A stretch of DNA of 46,672 bases from an uncultured Prevotella sp. (GCA_900314195.1 OMUH01000124.1:1-46672), one strand, 5' to 3'; shown: positions 24,797-33,914, counted from the stretch's first letter. Numbers and translations: made by a program. Notes: a model not told the origin generated them from the letters alone.

Positions 24797-27700
24797 TCAT
24801 TCTGGCAGCATCACCTTCAGTTCTCCGATGTCTTTTCGAGAGGCCATTCGCCGACCGTCAACGAGCAGAGTCAACCCTGCACCAACATGGTAGCGGCTGC
24901 CGTCTTTATCCCAAACGATGGTGAGATCGTGACCGTGGTATCCGACCTTATCGAGGCAGAAGTAACTCCATTTGTCGGCGGGCAGCAGCGGATTGACCAC
25001 AATTGTGTCGCCGGCTGAGGGCCTAAGACCACACAGTCCGGTGATAATCAAATCGTTAAACGTAGAGTGATTGTAATAGCGGGAGCGCTCCCTGTCGCCC
25101 ATCAGCCACGCTCCGGTGGTCTCGTCGAGATACTCTCCTATATACGGCCGGCCCCGATGGCTCTGGCTTTCGACATATTTCTTCATATTGTCGAAGTAGA
25201 CTTCACGCCAGAACTGTTCGCCGTTACCGTTCATTTTGCCCGAATTCATCGGCCGAACACGATAGTCGTTGAGCCAGTTAGCCATGGCAGTGAGAGTCTG
25301 CGAGGACGCAAAGGGCCACACAGCGCCATCCCATTCGCACTTGCCCACGCCGTGGGAGCGGAACAGCGGGTGCCGTCTCTCAGCAGTGGTAATGCCGTAG
25401 GGAGCACAGAAACCGCTGTCGCTGACGAGTTGGAGCCATGCCGCGGCGTCGCGTCCGTTGTCGGCGGCAGCACCGAAATACCACGGCAAGAATCCTATTT
25501 CCTCCCGCACATGCGCCGATGAGTCGCCGACGACCACTCCTCCGGCCCCGACGACGGGCTTACGGACCTCATAGAAGTGGGCAGCCGCATCCCAAAGACG
25601 AGTGCGGATGAGGGTACGGAGGGTGTCGCCAAAACTGGAGTAGTGCTGTGCCGCGGCGGCATCGCCGGCTAAACGGGCCGCAGCGGCGATGGCCTCCGCA
25701 TTGCCGTACATGTAGCTGTTGATGCTCGGACGAGCGTTTCTCTCCCTTCGTCCGCCACTGATCGTCTCCTCCATGGCATCGCGAACGTCGTACTGCCAGT
25801 ACAGTCCCTTCCCCGAAGGAGTGATCCAACGATCGTTGTCCCAATCGGCGAACTGCTTTTCCATCCGCGGCAGCAGACTGATGAGTGAGTCTTTGCGGCC
25901 GTCAACCATATAGCGCTGTACGATGGCGTAGGGCGTCCACTGGCTGTAGAAGTTCAGTTTCCGCATCGGCTCACCACCATTACCGTAGTACCACGTGTGG
26001 ATTATGCCGTCGAGGAACTCGGGATTGCGAATCCACCGGCTCTCCATAATATGGTGACCTAAGGCCGACGAGATGAGATTGTACTTGTCGGCATAGCTCC
26101 GCGGCACGAGGAACTCGGTCATTGCATAGCCTGCGGGGGTCTTCTCGATGTGCTTGCGAAGGGTCCACCAGCGGTAGTACCACATTGTCTCGAACTGCTT
26201 GTCGGGACACTCGAAGAGCGGAATGTTGCTTTTCATCCACTTCCTGGAGTCGCTGTTGGGTATCGCCTGAGCTATATTCTCATCCTCCATAGTATTGAAG
26301 AAATCGACATAATGGGCGAATTCATCGGTCCTGAGCACTGCCGCTCCGGCCTCATACGATAGGTCGCGGGTTGTGAAACCGGCTATCCGGTACACCGCCA
26401 CGGTGTCGCTGTCGCCGGTTCCCGCCAGATTGCCATACCAGTCGGCAGGAGTATCGACGGTGGGCGAATAGCGTTCGGCACCTGTGCGGAACACTATCCG
26501 CTCAACATCGTGAACGGGATTGAAGAGCATACGCTGCACACGCTTATCGCCGACGGCTATTGTCAGCTGCCGTCTGGCGGTGTTCAGCGTGATGTCGAGG
26601 TGATAGGTATTGTCGGGTTCATAGCCCATGATATTGGCATAGCGGGCTCCATCCTTGACACGGATGCGGCCGTCGGCAGTAAATTCGATGCGCGAGCATG
26701 CCGTGCCCTGCCCATCCTTGAGCTCTATCTGCAGCTGTCCGTTGTGGTTCTGAGCCGATTTGACATCGAAAGCCACATTCAGCAGCTTCGTCGGCGGCAC
26801 CTTTCTCTCGGCCACGGCGTAGTCGAATGGATCGGCGTCGGCAAGCTTCAGCCACTTCCCGTCGAGCGTTACGGGAGCCATCATGGGCGAATAGATATTC
26901 CACAACCGCAAGTCCTCCATCGACTTACAGGCGCTGAAGTCGTCGTGAGCATGCTCCGTGGCCACAGTCTGAACGGGCACCGGGACATGCGCCACCCATA
27001 TATCTTCCTTGTTCATGGAGTAAGCGACCCACAGATCGCTGTCGGCCGGCACCCCATTGCCCTCCTGGATGCCACGCACATACTGTGGTCCACGGCTCTT
27101 GTAGTTGCCGCCATAGCGCATCGGAGGCACTTCGCCGCAGATGAGATTCAGCGTAGTATAGTCGAGGCCATCGCTGCTCAGCGATATTCCCAAGGGCCAG
27201 CGGAACTCCGACGGGTTGTAAACGGTGGCATAGGTACCGTCGGTCAGCCGTTGCCCCCATATCTTCGCGTTGCTGTTGACAAACCCCGGGGCGCGCTGGG
27301 TCAGCGACCACGACCGTCCGCCGTTACGGCTGACAGACGTCAGGGCATGTTTCCACAGAGCCACAAGGGTGCCGTCGCGGAGAGTATAGTCGTTGTAAGC
27401 CTTATAGCCGTTGGACACGGGGATAAGAGGATCGTTGCGGTCGGCCTCTTCCACCCATTGCATACGGTAGCGCGGATTGGCCAGGATCTCCTCACAGGCC
27501 TTGCGCACCCGCCGCGGCGCATGGCGGTAGTTGGGGTAAGCGGTGTTGCGTTCGTTGAAGCCGTGGTTATAATATATGAAGTAGATTGGTCCGAGACCGC
27601 CGTCCTTTCTGACCTCGCGCACGACCCTGCCAATGCCGTTGCCGTCGTTGGGATCGTCCTTCCGGTCGAGTGCGACACCATAATTGCCCATGGCGAGGAG

Positions 27701-29098
27701 CATGCCGTCGGTGGAGACATACCACCCCACCCGCTGGTGCATGATGGCCTTCAGCGGCCGCTGCTTGTAGGCATCGGGGTACTGGAGTGAGGGATGTGCC
27801 TTATAACCGGGCTTCGAGAACCATTCCGGCACGTCGTAGGTGGGAAACAGCTCCACAGGGTCGGTCCAATGATAGCCGTCCGTGGAGGTCTGCATCATCG
27901 TGTGCGATGGCGGCACATGCTCCTCGGCGGGGTCGGAAATATAGTGGACGTAAAAGCGGCCGTTCCAATATGCCATCATCGGCTGGTGGTTGTAGGTCCA
28001 CCCGTTGCCGTTGGCGGCAGTGGGATGCTCACGGTTGGCGCGCAGGATTTGGATGTTGTGCACACCGACGACGGGCGACAGGCGGCCGTCGTGGCGTGTG
28101 GCATCGGCAATGGTCGCACCCGAATAGTGGACGCGACTGGGCTCGAGCATCAGCCGGAGGAGGTGCTCAGGCACGCGGAAGATGGTGCCATGCTTATGTC
28201 CGACGGGCATATCGACGGCACCGGACACGTCCTTAAACTCGATGAAATCGCGGGTAAAGGCGGCTCCGAAGCGCTTTTTCCCATAATCATCGTAGTAGAC
28301 GAGCCATCCGTTACCGATGGGATTGCCGGCGGGGAGGGCTGTCACCGTAGGTCCCTCGGTGAGCTTAGCGGTGAAAGGAGACGACGGCGACGACCACGGA
28401 CCGAGCACATCACGGGCGAAAGCCACACGGAGGTCACGCTCGGGACGGGTGTTGTCCTTAAAGACCATGACATAATCGTCATCGCCCCGCTGCATGATTG
28501 TGGCGTCGATACAACTAAAACCGGGATCGTAGAGGAGTTTGCCGGGAGTGAAGGTACGGAAATCCTTCGTCGTGGAGTAGTAAAGGCGCTGATTATTGTC
28601 GTGCTTTTCCAGGCCGTCGGGGAACCGTCCTGGCACGCACGAACTCCACACGACCATGGCCTGTTGCCGCTTCGAGTCCCAGAAGAGCTCGGGAGCCCAG
28701 ACGTTGACCGTCGTAGTGTCGGGCATGACGCTGACGAATTTCACGTCGGTCCAGTGCATGAGGTCGCGGCTTTCGGCATAGCCAAAGCCACGGTCACCAC
28801 GCCACGAGCTGGTCCACACGAGGCGATAGATGCCGTCGGGGGTGCGTATGATGGAGGGATCGCGCATTACTTTCTGTCTGCCGACACGCGGTTCGAGAAA
28901 GATATCGGGCATCGGCTTCCAGTGGATGGCATCATCGCTGTAGATAAAACGGAGGCCGTCGGTGGCTGGTTCGTTGAACGATGTCGACACGTAATACTCC
29001 TTCTCCGGCACAGCCGTATGCTTGACGGTGGCGGCTCCGGCAATAGATGTAAGCGACAAGAGCAGACAAATAACTGTTATTAGCGGTTTCCTATACAT
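24797..29098 (-). CDS. GH43-GH143-GH142-like triple-domain glycosidase, 1433 residues
   Basis: A signal peptide (ICLLLSLTSIAGAA) precedes three enzymatic modules. Residues about 35-330 are a GH43-type five-bladed propeller with the usual triad: Asp80 in MRDPSIIR, Asp198 in CIDATIM, Glu248 in LTEGPTV. Residues about 340-760 are a BNR/sialidase-like propeller (NHQPMMAYWNGRFYVHY; TSVSRNGGRSW), the type of GH143. A jelly roll (about 770-920) and an (alpha/alpha)6 barrel (about 930-1350: MWYYRWWTLRKHIEKTPAG; WQYDVRDAMEETISGG; CEWDGAVWPFASSQT) resemble GH142. In B. thetaiotaomicron BT1020 joins GH143 (DHA hydrolase) and GH142 (beta-L-arabinofuranosidase) for RG-II side chains, with a GH43 as a neighbouring gene; here the GH43 is fused. 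Assignment is from memory of family patterns. Confidence 0.75.
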   Translation of the reverse strand: MYRKPLITVICLLLSLTSIAGAATVKHTAVPEKEYYVSTSFNEPATDGLRFIYSDDAIHWKPMPDIFLEPRVGRQKVMRDPSIIRTPDGIYRLVWTSSWRGDRGFGYAESRDLMHWTDVKFVSVMPDTTTVNVWAPELFWDSKRQQAMVVWSSCVPGRFPDGLEKHDNNQRLYYSTTKDFRTFTPGKLLYDPGFSCIDATIMQRGDDDYVMVFKDNTRPERDLRVAFARDVLGPWSSPSSPFTAKLTEGPTVTALPAGNPIGNGWLVYYDDYGKKRFGAAFTRDFIEFKDVSGAVDMPVGHKHGTIFRVPEHLLRLMLEPSRVHYSGATIADATRHDGRLSPVVGVHNIQILRANREHPTAANGNGWTYNHQPMMAYWNGRFYVHYISDPAEEHVPPSHTMMQTSTDGYHWTDPVELFPTYDVPEWFSKPGYKAHPSLQYPDAYKQRPLKAIMHQRVGWYVSTDGMLLAMGNYGVALDRKDDPNDGNGIGRVVREVRKDGGLGPIYFIYYNHGFNERNTAYPNYRHAPRRVRKACEEILANPRYRMQWVEEADRNDPLIPVSNGYKAYNDYTLRDGTLVALWKHALTSVSRNGGRSWSLTQRAPGFVNSNAKIWGQRLTDGTYATVYNPSEFRWPLGISLSSDGLDYTTLNLICGEVPPMRYGGNYKSRGPQYVRGIQEGNGVPADSDLWVAYSMNKEDIWVAHVPVPVQTVATEHAHDDFSACKSMEDLRLWNIYSPMMAPVTLDGKWLKLADADPFDYAVAERKVPPTKLLNVAFDVKSAQNHNGQLQIELKDGQGTACSRIEFTADGRIRVKDGARYANIMGYEPDNTYHLDITLNTARRQLTIAVGDKRVQRMLFNPVHDVERIVFRTGAERYSPTVDTPADWYGNLAGTGDSDTVAVYRIAGFTTRDLSYEAGAAVLRTDEFAHYVDFFNTMEDENIAQAIPNSDSRKWMKSNIPLFECPDKQFETMWYYRWWTLRKHIEKTPAGYAMTEFLVPRSYADKYNLISSALGHHIMESRWIRNPEFLDGIIHTWYYGNGGEPMRKLNFYSQWTPYAIVQRYMVDGRKDSLISLLPRMEKQFADWDNDRWITPSGKGLYWQYDVRDAMEETISGGRRERNARPSINSYMYGNAEAIAAAARLAGDAAAAQHYSSFGDTLRTLIRTRLWDAAAHFYEVRKPVVGAGGVVVGDSSAHVREEIGFLPWYFGAAADNGRDAAAWLQLVSDSGFCAPYGITTAERRHPLFRSHGVGKCEWDGAVWPFASSQTLTAMANWLNDYRVRPMNSGKMNGNGEQFWREVYFDNMKKYVESQSHRGRPYIGEYLDETTGAWLMGDRERSRYYNHSTFNDLIITGLCGLRPSAGDTIVVNPLLPADKWSYFCLDKVGYHGHDLTIVWDKDGSRYHVGAGLTLLVDGRRMASRKDIGELKVMLPE

Positions 29099-29341
29099 TA
29101 TAATATATTATTACTCCATCTTTATAAAAGGACGAAAGAGCAGCGGAATTGTAACAGACAAACGAAGCCGAAAAGTCCTGCCAACTCAGCCCCCGGCCGT
29201 ATTGAGAGGACCGGCAGATGTATCATGGCTGGCGAGACAGGCATCGTCGGATACTTTTTTAAACACGATAATTTAGTAAAAATAATTCAAACAAACCTCC
29301 ACACGGACTCAGTCTTGCAACAGGATGTATTTCAGCGACTT

Positions 29342-29407
29342 GCAAAACCGGTCATTTTGCGTTGCGAAACGGACCGTTTTAGAAGCCAAAACGGCATGTA
29401 CTGTTTT
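29342..29407 (+). repeat. 22-bp phased tandem repeat, array 2 (three units)
   Basis: Units begin at 29342, 29364 and 29386, spaced exactly 22 bp. Cores: GCAAAACCGGTCATTTTGC (arms GCAAAA/TTTTGC), GCGAAACGGACCGTTTT (dyad) and CCAAAACGGCATGT. A looser unit at 29317 (GCAACAGG...TTTCAG) may precede, and GTAAATATATTT follows at 29411-29422. The second and third units are nearly identical to those of array 1 (13217-13260), 16 kb away. The array sits about 95 bp upstream of the -7 box of the GH28 operon. Confidence 0.85.
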
Positions 29408-29501
29408 GCTGTAAATATATTTCACATATTTGACCTGGAAGAAAACGGAGTCAGCGGGAAACAAATCGACGAAAACGTTTTCCCATTTAGTTCGTTTAGA
29501 C

Positions 29502-29509
29502 TAACTTTG
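29502..29509 (+). promoter_or_regulatory. -7 box TAACTTTG of the GH28-DUF5703 operon
   Basis: A perfect match to the Bacteroidota -7 consensus TAnnTTTG, ending 65 nt before the GH28 start codon. The -33 TTG is not clear (CATTTAG and TTCG lie at about the right distance). It gives a leader of about 55-60 nt, rich in A just before the start codon, as is usual for this phylum. Confidence 0.65.
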
Positions 29510-29574
29510 TAGTCCGACAAGCTCTTGTAGAATTAAACCAAAAAAGACATAGAACATAACTAAAACAAAATCAG

Positions 29575-30945
29575 ATGCGAAAAGTCTTTATACTCCTTTC
29601 ATTGCTGGTCGTGGGCATACTCGCCGCCAAGGCTGATGCTTCCGAATGGCAGACAACGTACAAACAGGTGGAATCGTCGATGAAATCGCCGGTCTTTAAT
29701 GGTCGCACCTATCTCATAACGAAGTTTGGAGCTGGCGTCAAAGCCTCCGCGGCACAGAACCAGAAAGCCATCAACAAGGCCATAGCCACATGCTCTCGGA
29801 AAGGCGGAGGGCGCGTGGTCGTGCCCGCGGGAACATGGAACACGGGGGCACTGACACTGAGGAGCGGTGTCAACTTGGTAGTGGAGAAGAACGCCAGACT
29901 CGTCTTCGCCTTCGACACAAGTCTTTATCCACTTGTCCGCACACGCTGGGAAGGCATGGACTGCTACAACTATCAGCCCTGCATCTACGGCAATAATGTC
30001 AGCAACGTGGGCATAACGGGCGAAGGAACTATCGACGGCGGAGCATCGAACGACGCATGGTGGTTCATGACGAGTGTGGAGCGCTTCGGATATAAGGACG
30101 GACTGGAGAACTGCAAGTACAACGGCGCGAGAAACAAACTGCTGAAGATGGTTGCAGACGGGGTGCCTCTCAAGGAACGGGTCTTTGGGAAAGGCTGTGG
30201 ACTGCGACCGCAACTGATAAACATTATCGACGGCCAGAATATCCTCATCGAGGGGGTCACTCTGCTGCGCTCGCCGTTCTGGGTCATCCATCCGGTATTC
30301 TGTAAGAATCTGACTGTAAGGAACGTACATATATGGAACGAGGGACCGAACGGCGACGGCTGCGATCCTGAGAGCTGCGACGGGGTGCTCATCGAGGGCT
30401 GCCGGTTCCACACTGGCGACGACTGCATAGCTATCAAAAGCGGACGAAACCAGGACGGTCGCGCCGACGGACGGCCGTCGCAGAACATTATCGTCAGGAA
30501 CTGCGACATGGAGGACGGCCACGGCGGTGTCGTCATGGGCTCGGAGATTGCTGCTGGAGTGAGAAATGTGTTCGTGGAAAACTGCCGCATGGACTCGAAA
30601 AACCTCGAAAGGGTCATCAGAATAAAGTCGAATCCCTGTCGCGGTGGTACGACGGAGAACATCTTCGTGAGGAACATAAAGGTGGGAAGGTGCAAGGAGG
30701 CAGTGCTGAAGATTAACCTCAATTACGACCCGAAGGAGCAGTGCTGCCGCGATTTTCCACCGACGGTACACAATGTATGGGTGGAGAACAGCACCTGCGA
30801 TGAGAGCGAAAACGGCGTTTTCATCGTGGGATTGCCCGATCATGACAATGTTTACGACATACACGTGAGGAACTGCAAGTTCAACGGAATAAAGAATCAG
30901 ACGATAAAGGTTACGGGGAAGGCTCATGGACTGTATTTTGAATAA
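29575..30945 (+). CDS. GH28 exo-acting polygalacturonase/alpha-galacturonidase
   Basis: 456 residues with a signal peptide (LLSLLVVGILAAKA). The right-handed beta-helix carries the GH28 catalytic set: Asn259-x-Asp261 followed by Asp264 in PNGDGCDPESC, Asp282-Asp283 in TGDDCIAIKSG, His316 in DGHGGVVMGSE and Arg349-Ile-Lys351 in RVIRIKS. The extended CDPESC version and the inserted loops are typical of Bacteroidota exo-enzymes; BT1018, which trims galacturonate from RG-II, is the characterised relative I have in mind. It should release galacturonate in the periplasm. The downstream gene starts 20 bp before this one stops, so translation is coupled. Confidence 0.93.
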   Translation: MRKVFILLSLLVVGILAAKADASEWQTTYKQVESSMKSPVFNGRTYLITKFGAGVKASAAQNQKAINKAIATCSRKGGGRVVVPAGTWNTGALTLRSGVNLVVEKNARLVFAFDTSLYPLVRTRWEGMDCYNYQPCIYGNNVSNVGITGEGTIDGGASNDAWWFMTSVERFGYKDGLENCKYNGARNKLLKMVADGVPLKERVFGKGCGLRPQLINIIDGQNILIEGVTLLRSPFWVIHPVFCKNLTVRNVHIWNEGPNGDGCDPESCDGVLIEGCRFHTGDDCIAIKSGRNQDGRADGRPSQNIIVRNCDMEDGHGGVVMGSEIAAGVRNVFVENCRMDSKNLERVIRIKSNPCRGGTTENIFVRNIKVGRCKEAVLKINLNYDPKEQCCRDFPPTVHNVWVENSTCDESENGVFIVGLPDHDNVYDIHVRNCKFNGIKNQTIKVTGKAHGLYFE

Positions 30946-33151
30946 GCTGCTGACGGCCGTTTTCTTGGTCTTGTCGGTGTCGGCAACGGCGAAGGACGGC
31001 CGCGGCTTCATTCCCGACGACTACTCATGGACGACGCAGAGCAGCAACAGCAGCGGGTCGATGCCATGCGGCGGCGGGTCGATAGGACTGAACGTGTGGG
31101 TAGAGAACGGCGACCTGATGTTCTACGCCCAAAGGAGCGGTGCCTTCGACGAGAACAATACGATGTTGAAGGCCGGACGATACAGACTGCGGCTATACGA
31201 CGCAAAGAGCCGGAAAAGCAATGAAAAAGGCGGCCGCCGAGAGGCAAGCGTATTCGGCAGCAGGTCGTTCCGCCAGACACTTCATGTCTATGACGGATAC
31301 GTGAGCGTCACGACGGATGATATAAACGTCAGCATCTGGGTCGATGTTTTCCGTCCGGTGATACACGTCGACATCCATGGCAAAGGCTTCACGGGTACCG
31401 TGAGCTATGAGTCGTGGCGGTACCGCGACCGCGGAATCAGCAAGATGGAATGCCAGCAGTGCAGCTATAAATTCGGAAAGGTCCAGAGACTGAAGACCAC
31501 CGCCGACAGCATACAGCCTTATACCGACGTGGTCTGGGCATATCACGAAAACGGCGATTCCACCGTTTTTGACGCCACAGCCATTGAGCAGGGTTTGGGC
31601 AGCCAGCGTGGAAGAATGTACAACCCCATAGGGCGTCTCATATCGGGATGTGCTATGGAGTGCCCCGATTTCCGGTTTAACGGAACCAATGACGGCATCT
31701 ATGCCTCTACCGACTACCGGGCGTGGAACTTCACGACGACAAGGGTGCTGACGCGGACGCAGATTCTCATTGCTCTCGACGATACACAAGACGGTATCGG
31801 CGCTTTCAAACGGCTGGTCAGAACTCTCATCAGCGACAGCAGGAGAGCAAAGCCGGATGAGTCGCGTTCGTGGTGGCATGCTTTCTGGCAGCGCAGCCAC
31901 ATCAGGGCTACGAGTGAGGCGGCAGCGATAACACGCAACTACACGCTCTTCAGATATATGCTCGGGTGCAATGCCTACGGCAAATGGCCCACAAAATTCA
32001 ACGGAGGACTGTTTACTTTCGACCCCGTATATGTCGACAAGCGCTATCCTTTCACACCCGACTTCAGGCGATGGGGCGGCGGCACGTTCACGGCTCAGAA
32101 CCAACGGCTCGTTTACTGGGGAATGGTCAAGAGCGGAGACTACGACATGCTGAGTGCGCAACTGGACTTCTACAAGCGCATTCTGCCCACGGCGATGCTG
32201 AGGGTAAGGACATACTGGGGGCACGGAGGAGCGAACTTCACGGAGCAGATAGAGAACTTCGGACTATCGAACATCGATGAATACGGCAAAAAAAGGCCGA
32301 CAGACTACGACAAGGGGGTCGACTACAATGCATGGCTCGAATATACTTGGGATACGGTATTGGAGTTTTGCGGAATGGCTTTAGACGCAAACAGATATGG
32401 GAATATGGACATCAGCGACTATATTACCATGATAAAGGAGAGCGTGAGGTTCTTCGACGAGCACTATCAATGGCAGGCGCGGAAGATGGGACGGAAGGCT
32501 CTCGACGGCGACGGCCACCTTATTATATACCCGGGATCGGGATGTGAGACGTTCAAGATGGCCTACAATCCGGCAAATACGGTGGTGGCAATGAAGGTGG
32601 TAGCCACGAGACTGTGTGACTATCTGACCATCCACCACGCCGACAGCGATACGATAGCTTACTTCCGGGGTGTCGCCGGCAGGGTGCCGCCAATCCCGAC
32701 AAGGGTTATTGGAGGGCACGAGGTGATAGCACCGGCATTGGTTTGGGCGAGAATAAACAACCGTGAACTGCCCCAGCTCTACCCCGTCTTTCCGTGGCAC
32801 TGCTATGGCGTGGGCCTCGACTCACTGCGAACGGCAGTAGATACATGGAAGTTCGATCCATACGTGCAGCAGTTCAAGGGTGTAACAAGCTGGGAACAAG
32901 CAAATATCTTTGCCGCCGACTTGGGACTGACTGACGAGGCCGCCGCTCTGAACACAGCCAAGCTGAAGGATGGTCCCTACCGCTTTCCGGCGTTCTGGGG
33001 ACCCGGCCACGACTGGGCTCCGGACCATAACTGGGGCGGAAGCGGAATGATCGGACTGCAGGAGATGCTACTGCAGCGCGACGCTAAGGGCCGACGAATT
33101 CTCAAACCGGCGTGGCCGGAGAAGTGGGACGTGGATTTTAAATTGAATTAG
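30926..33151 (+). CDS. DUF5703 protein, GH95-like six-hairpin glycosidase candidate
   Basis: 741 residues, signal peptide LLTAVFLVLSVSATA. The N-terminus has the DUF5703_N pattern (SSNSSGSMPCGGGSIGLNVW; VENGDLMFYAQRSGAFDENN), a beta-sandwich like that before the barrel in GH95 and GH65. The rest looks like an (alpha/alpha)6 barrel (RNYTLFRYMLGCNAYGKWPT; FNGGLFTFDP; WGGGTFTAQNQRLVYWGMVK; YNAWLEYTWDTVLEFCGMAL; HDWAPDHNWGGSGMIGLQEM). No member with a proven activity is known to me. Candidate acids include residues around TYWGHGGANFTEQIENFG. Overlap with the GH28 gene (20 bp) argues for an exo-glycosidase acting next to GH28 on the same chain. Confidence 0.78.
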   Translation: MDCILNKLLTAVFLVLSVSATAKDGRGFIPDDYSWTTQSSNSSGSMPCGGGSIGLNVWVENGDLMFYAQRSGAFDENNTMLKAGRYRLRLYDAKSRKSNEKGGRREASVFGSRSFRQTLHVYDGYVSVTTDDINVSIWVDVFRPVIHVDIHGKGFTGTVSYESWRYRDRGISKMECQQCSYKFGKVQRLKTTADSIQPYTDVVWAYHENGDSTVFDATAIEQGLGSQRGRMYNPIGRLISGCAMECPDFRFNGTNDGIYASTDYRAWNFTTTRVLTRTQILIALDDTQDGIGAFKRLVRTLISDSRRAKPDESRSWWHAFWQRSHIRATSEAAAITRNYTLFRYMLGCNAYGKWPTKFNGGLFTFDPVYVDKRYPFTPDFRRWGGGTFTAQNQRLVYWGMVKSGDYDMLSAQLDFYKRILPTAMLRVRTYWGHGGANFTEQIENFGLSNIDEYGKKRPTDYDKGVDYNAWLEYTWDTVLEFCGMALDANRYGNMDISDYITMIKESVRFFDEHYQWQARKMGRKALDGDGHLIIYPGSGCETFKMAYNPANTVVAMKVVATRLCDYLTIHHADSDTIAYFRGVAGRVPPIPTRVIGGHEVIAPALVWARINNRELPQLYPVFPWHCYGVGLDSLRTAVDTWKFDPYVQQFKGVTSWEQANIFAADLGLTDEAAALNTAKLKDGPYRFPAFWGPGHDWAPDHNWGGSGMIGLQEMLLQRDAKGRRILKPAWPEKWDVDFKLN

Positions 33152-33152
33152 A

Positions 33153-33218
33153 CGTTTAAACGCATTGCTGCTTAGACTGTTGCAATAGGAATTAAGCGTT
33201 TAAACGGATTGCTGCGAT
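33153..33218 (+). repeat. 22-bp phased repeat, array 5 (two strong units two periods apart)
   Basis: CGTTTAAACGCATTGCTGC at 33153-33171 recurs with one change at 33197-33215. The distance is 44 bp, exactly two 22-bp periods. The unit between them (33175-33196, GACTGTTGCAATAGG...) shows only slight likeness. Each strong unit starts with the 10-bp palindrome CGTTTAAACG. It lies directly after the DUF5703 stop codon and before the hairpin at 33226-33278. Confidence 0.6.
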
Positions 33219-33225
33219 GATGATT

Positions 33226-33278
33226 TCAGAATGAATCAGCCCTGAAAGCGATAGAGCGGGAGGGCTGATTCATTCTGA
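33226..33278. terminator. Perfect 18-bp stem between convergent genes, probable two-way terminator
   Basis: TCAGAATGAATCAGCCCT (33226-33243) is exactly complementary to AGGGCTGATTCATTCTGA (33261-33278), with a 17-nt loop. It separates DUF5703 (plus, ends 33151) from the sigma factor gene (minus, ends 33318). The T-tract after it is weak (TATTTGG on plus), so it may end transcripts, protect 3' ends or both. Confidence 0.7.
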
Positions 33279-33317
33279 TATTTGGCTATACTGATGTAGG
33301 GAAATGGCCACGGGGAG

Positions 33318-33914
33318 TCAGAAGGAACGGGCTCCCGTGAGTTTCATCCGGCGGAAAGTCTCGGATGAGCGCAATTTCATCATACCACGGTGAACAAGGT
33401 TGCGGACACATGGATAGTTCATTTGGAGAATCTGACAGATCTCATCGTACTTCTTCTGCTCTATGAAATAAAGATTGAAAGCCTTGCGCTGACGGGGCGT
33501 AAGCTCGGCAAAGAGCCTGCAGACATCGGCATGAAGGAGGCTGTCGTCCTCCCGGCGGATGAACAATTCCTCTGCGCTGTCGTCGCTCCTCCGCATCTTA
33601 TTGTCGTTGATGGGGGTGTCTGTGCTGAACGAGCCGCGCCGGAACTCATCGGTGAGGCGATTGCGGAGGGAGATAAAAAGATAACTGCTGACCTTGCTTA
33701 TCTTACCAGTCTTGCACTTGACAAGGAGTTTCACGAATACATCATGGACGCAATCCCTGACGAGTTCCTTGTCGGAAGTGAGACACATGCCATAGTTCAA
33801 CAGCGCGACGGCATACATATTATATAGTGACGAGAAGGCTTTTTCGTCGCCATTGCGATAATCATCGATAAACCGCAATGCCATTTCCTCTTTTACAACA
33901 GTATTTAAATCCAT
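33318..33914 (-). CDS. ECF-type RNA polymerase sigma factor
   Basis: 198 residues. Sigma region 2 spans about residues 25-92 (FSSLYNMYAVALLNYGMCL; LVRDCVHDVFVKLLVKC; YLFISLRNRLTDEFRR) and region 4 about residues 137-185 (LTPRQRKAFNLYFIEQKKYD; CVRNLVHRGMMKLRSS). This matches the Bacteroidota ECF sigma factors usually paired with FecR anti-sigma factors and STN-bearing SusC. Here the only FecR-like partner is the 80-residue protein encoded upstream. Targets are not visible from this window; regulation of the neighbouring pectin genes is a guess. A TATCTTTG box lies at the right distance upstream. Confidence 0.93.
   Translation of the reverse strand: MDLNTVVKEEMALRFIDDYRNGDEKAFSSLYNMYAVALLNYGMCLTSDKELVRDCVHDVFVKLLVKCKTGKISKVSSYLFISLRNRLTDEFRRGSFSTDTPINDNKMRRSDDSAEELFIRREDDSLLHADVCRLFAELTPRQRKAFNLYFIEQKKYDEICQILQMNYPCVRNLVHRGMMKLRSSETFRRMKLTGARSF

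Larger units (their letters stand above)
29099..29574. other. 476-bp gap between divergent glycosidase operons
   Basis: Control region for two divergent operons: the GH43-143-142 gene (minus, start 29098) and GH28-DUF5703 (plus, start 29575). It holds the 22-bp array at 29342-29407 and a strong -7 box at 29502-29509. The first 200 bp beside 29098 are AT-rich at the edge (TAATAATATATTATA) and show no clear -7 box for the minus-strand gene. No convincing small gene. Confidence 0.65.

Noticed and set aside
29599..31011. Long minus-strand frame of 470 codons across GH28
   Set aside because: Antisense to the GH28 gene, which has all catalytic motifs; no family resemblance on the minus strand.
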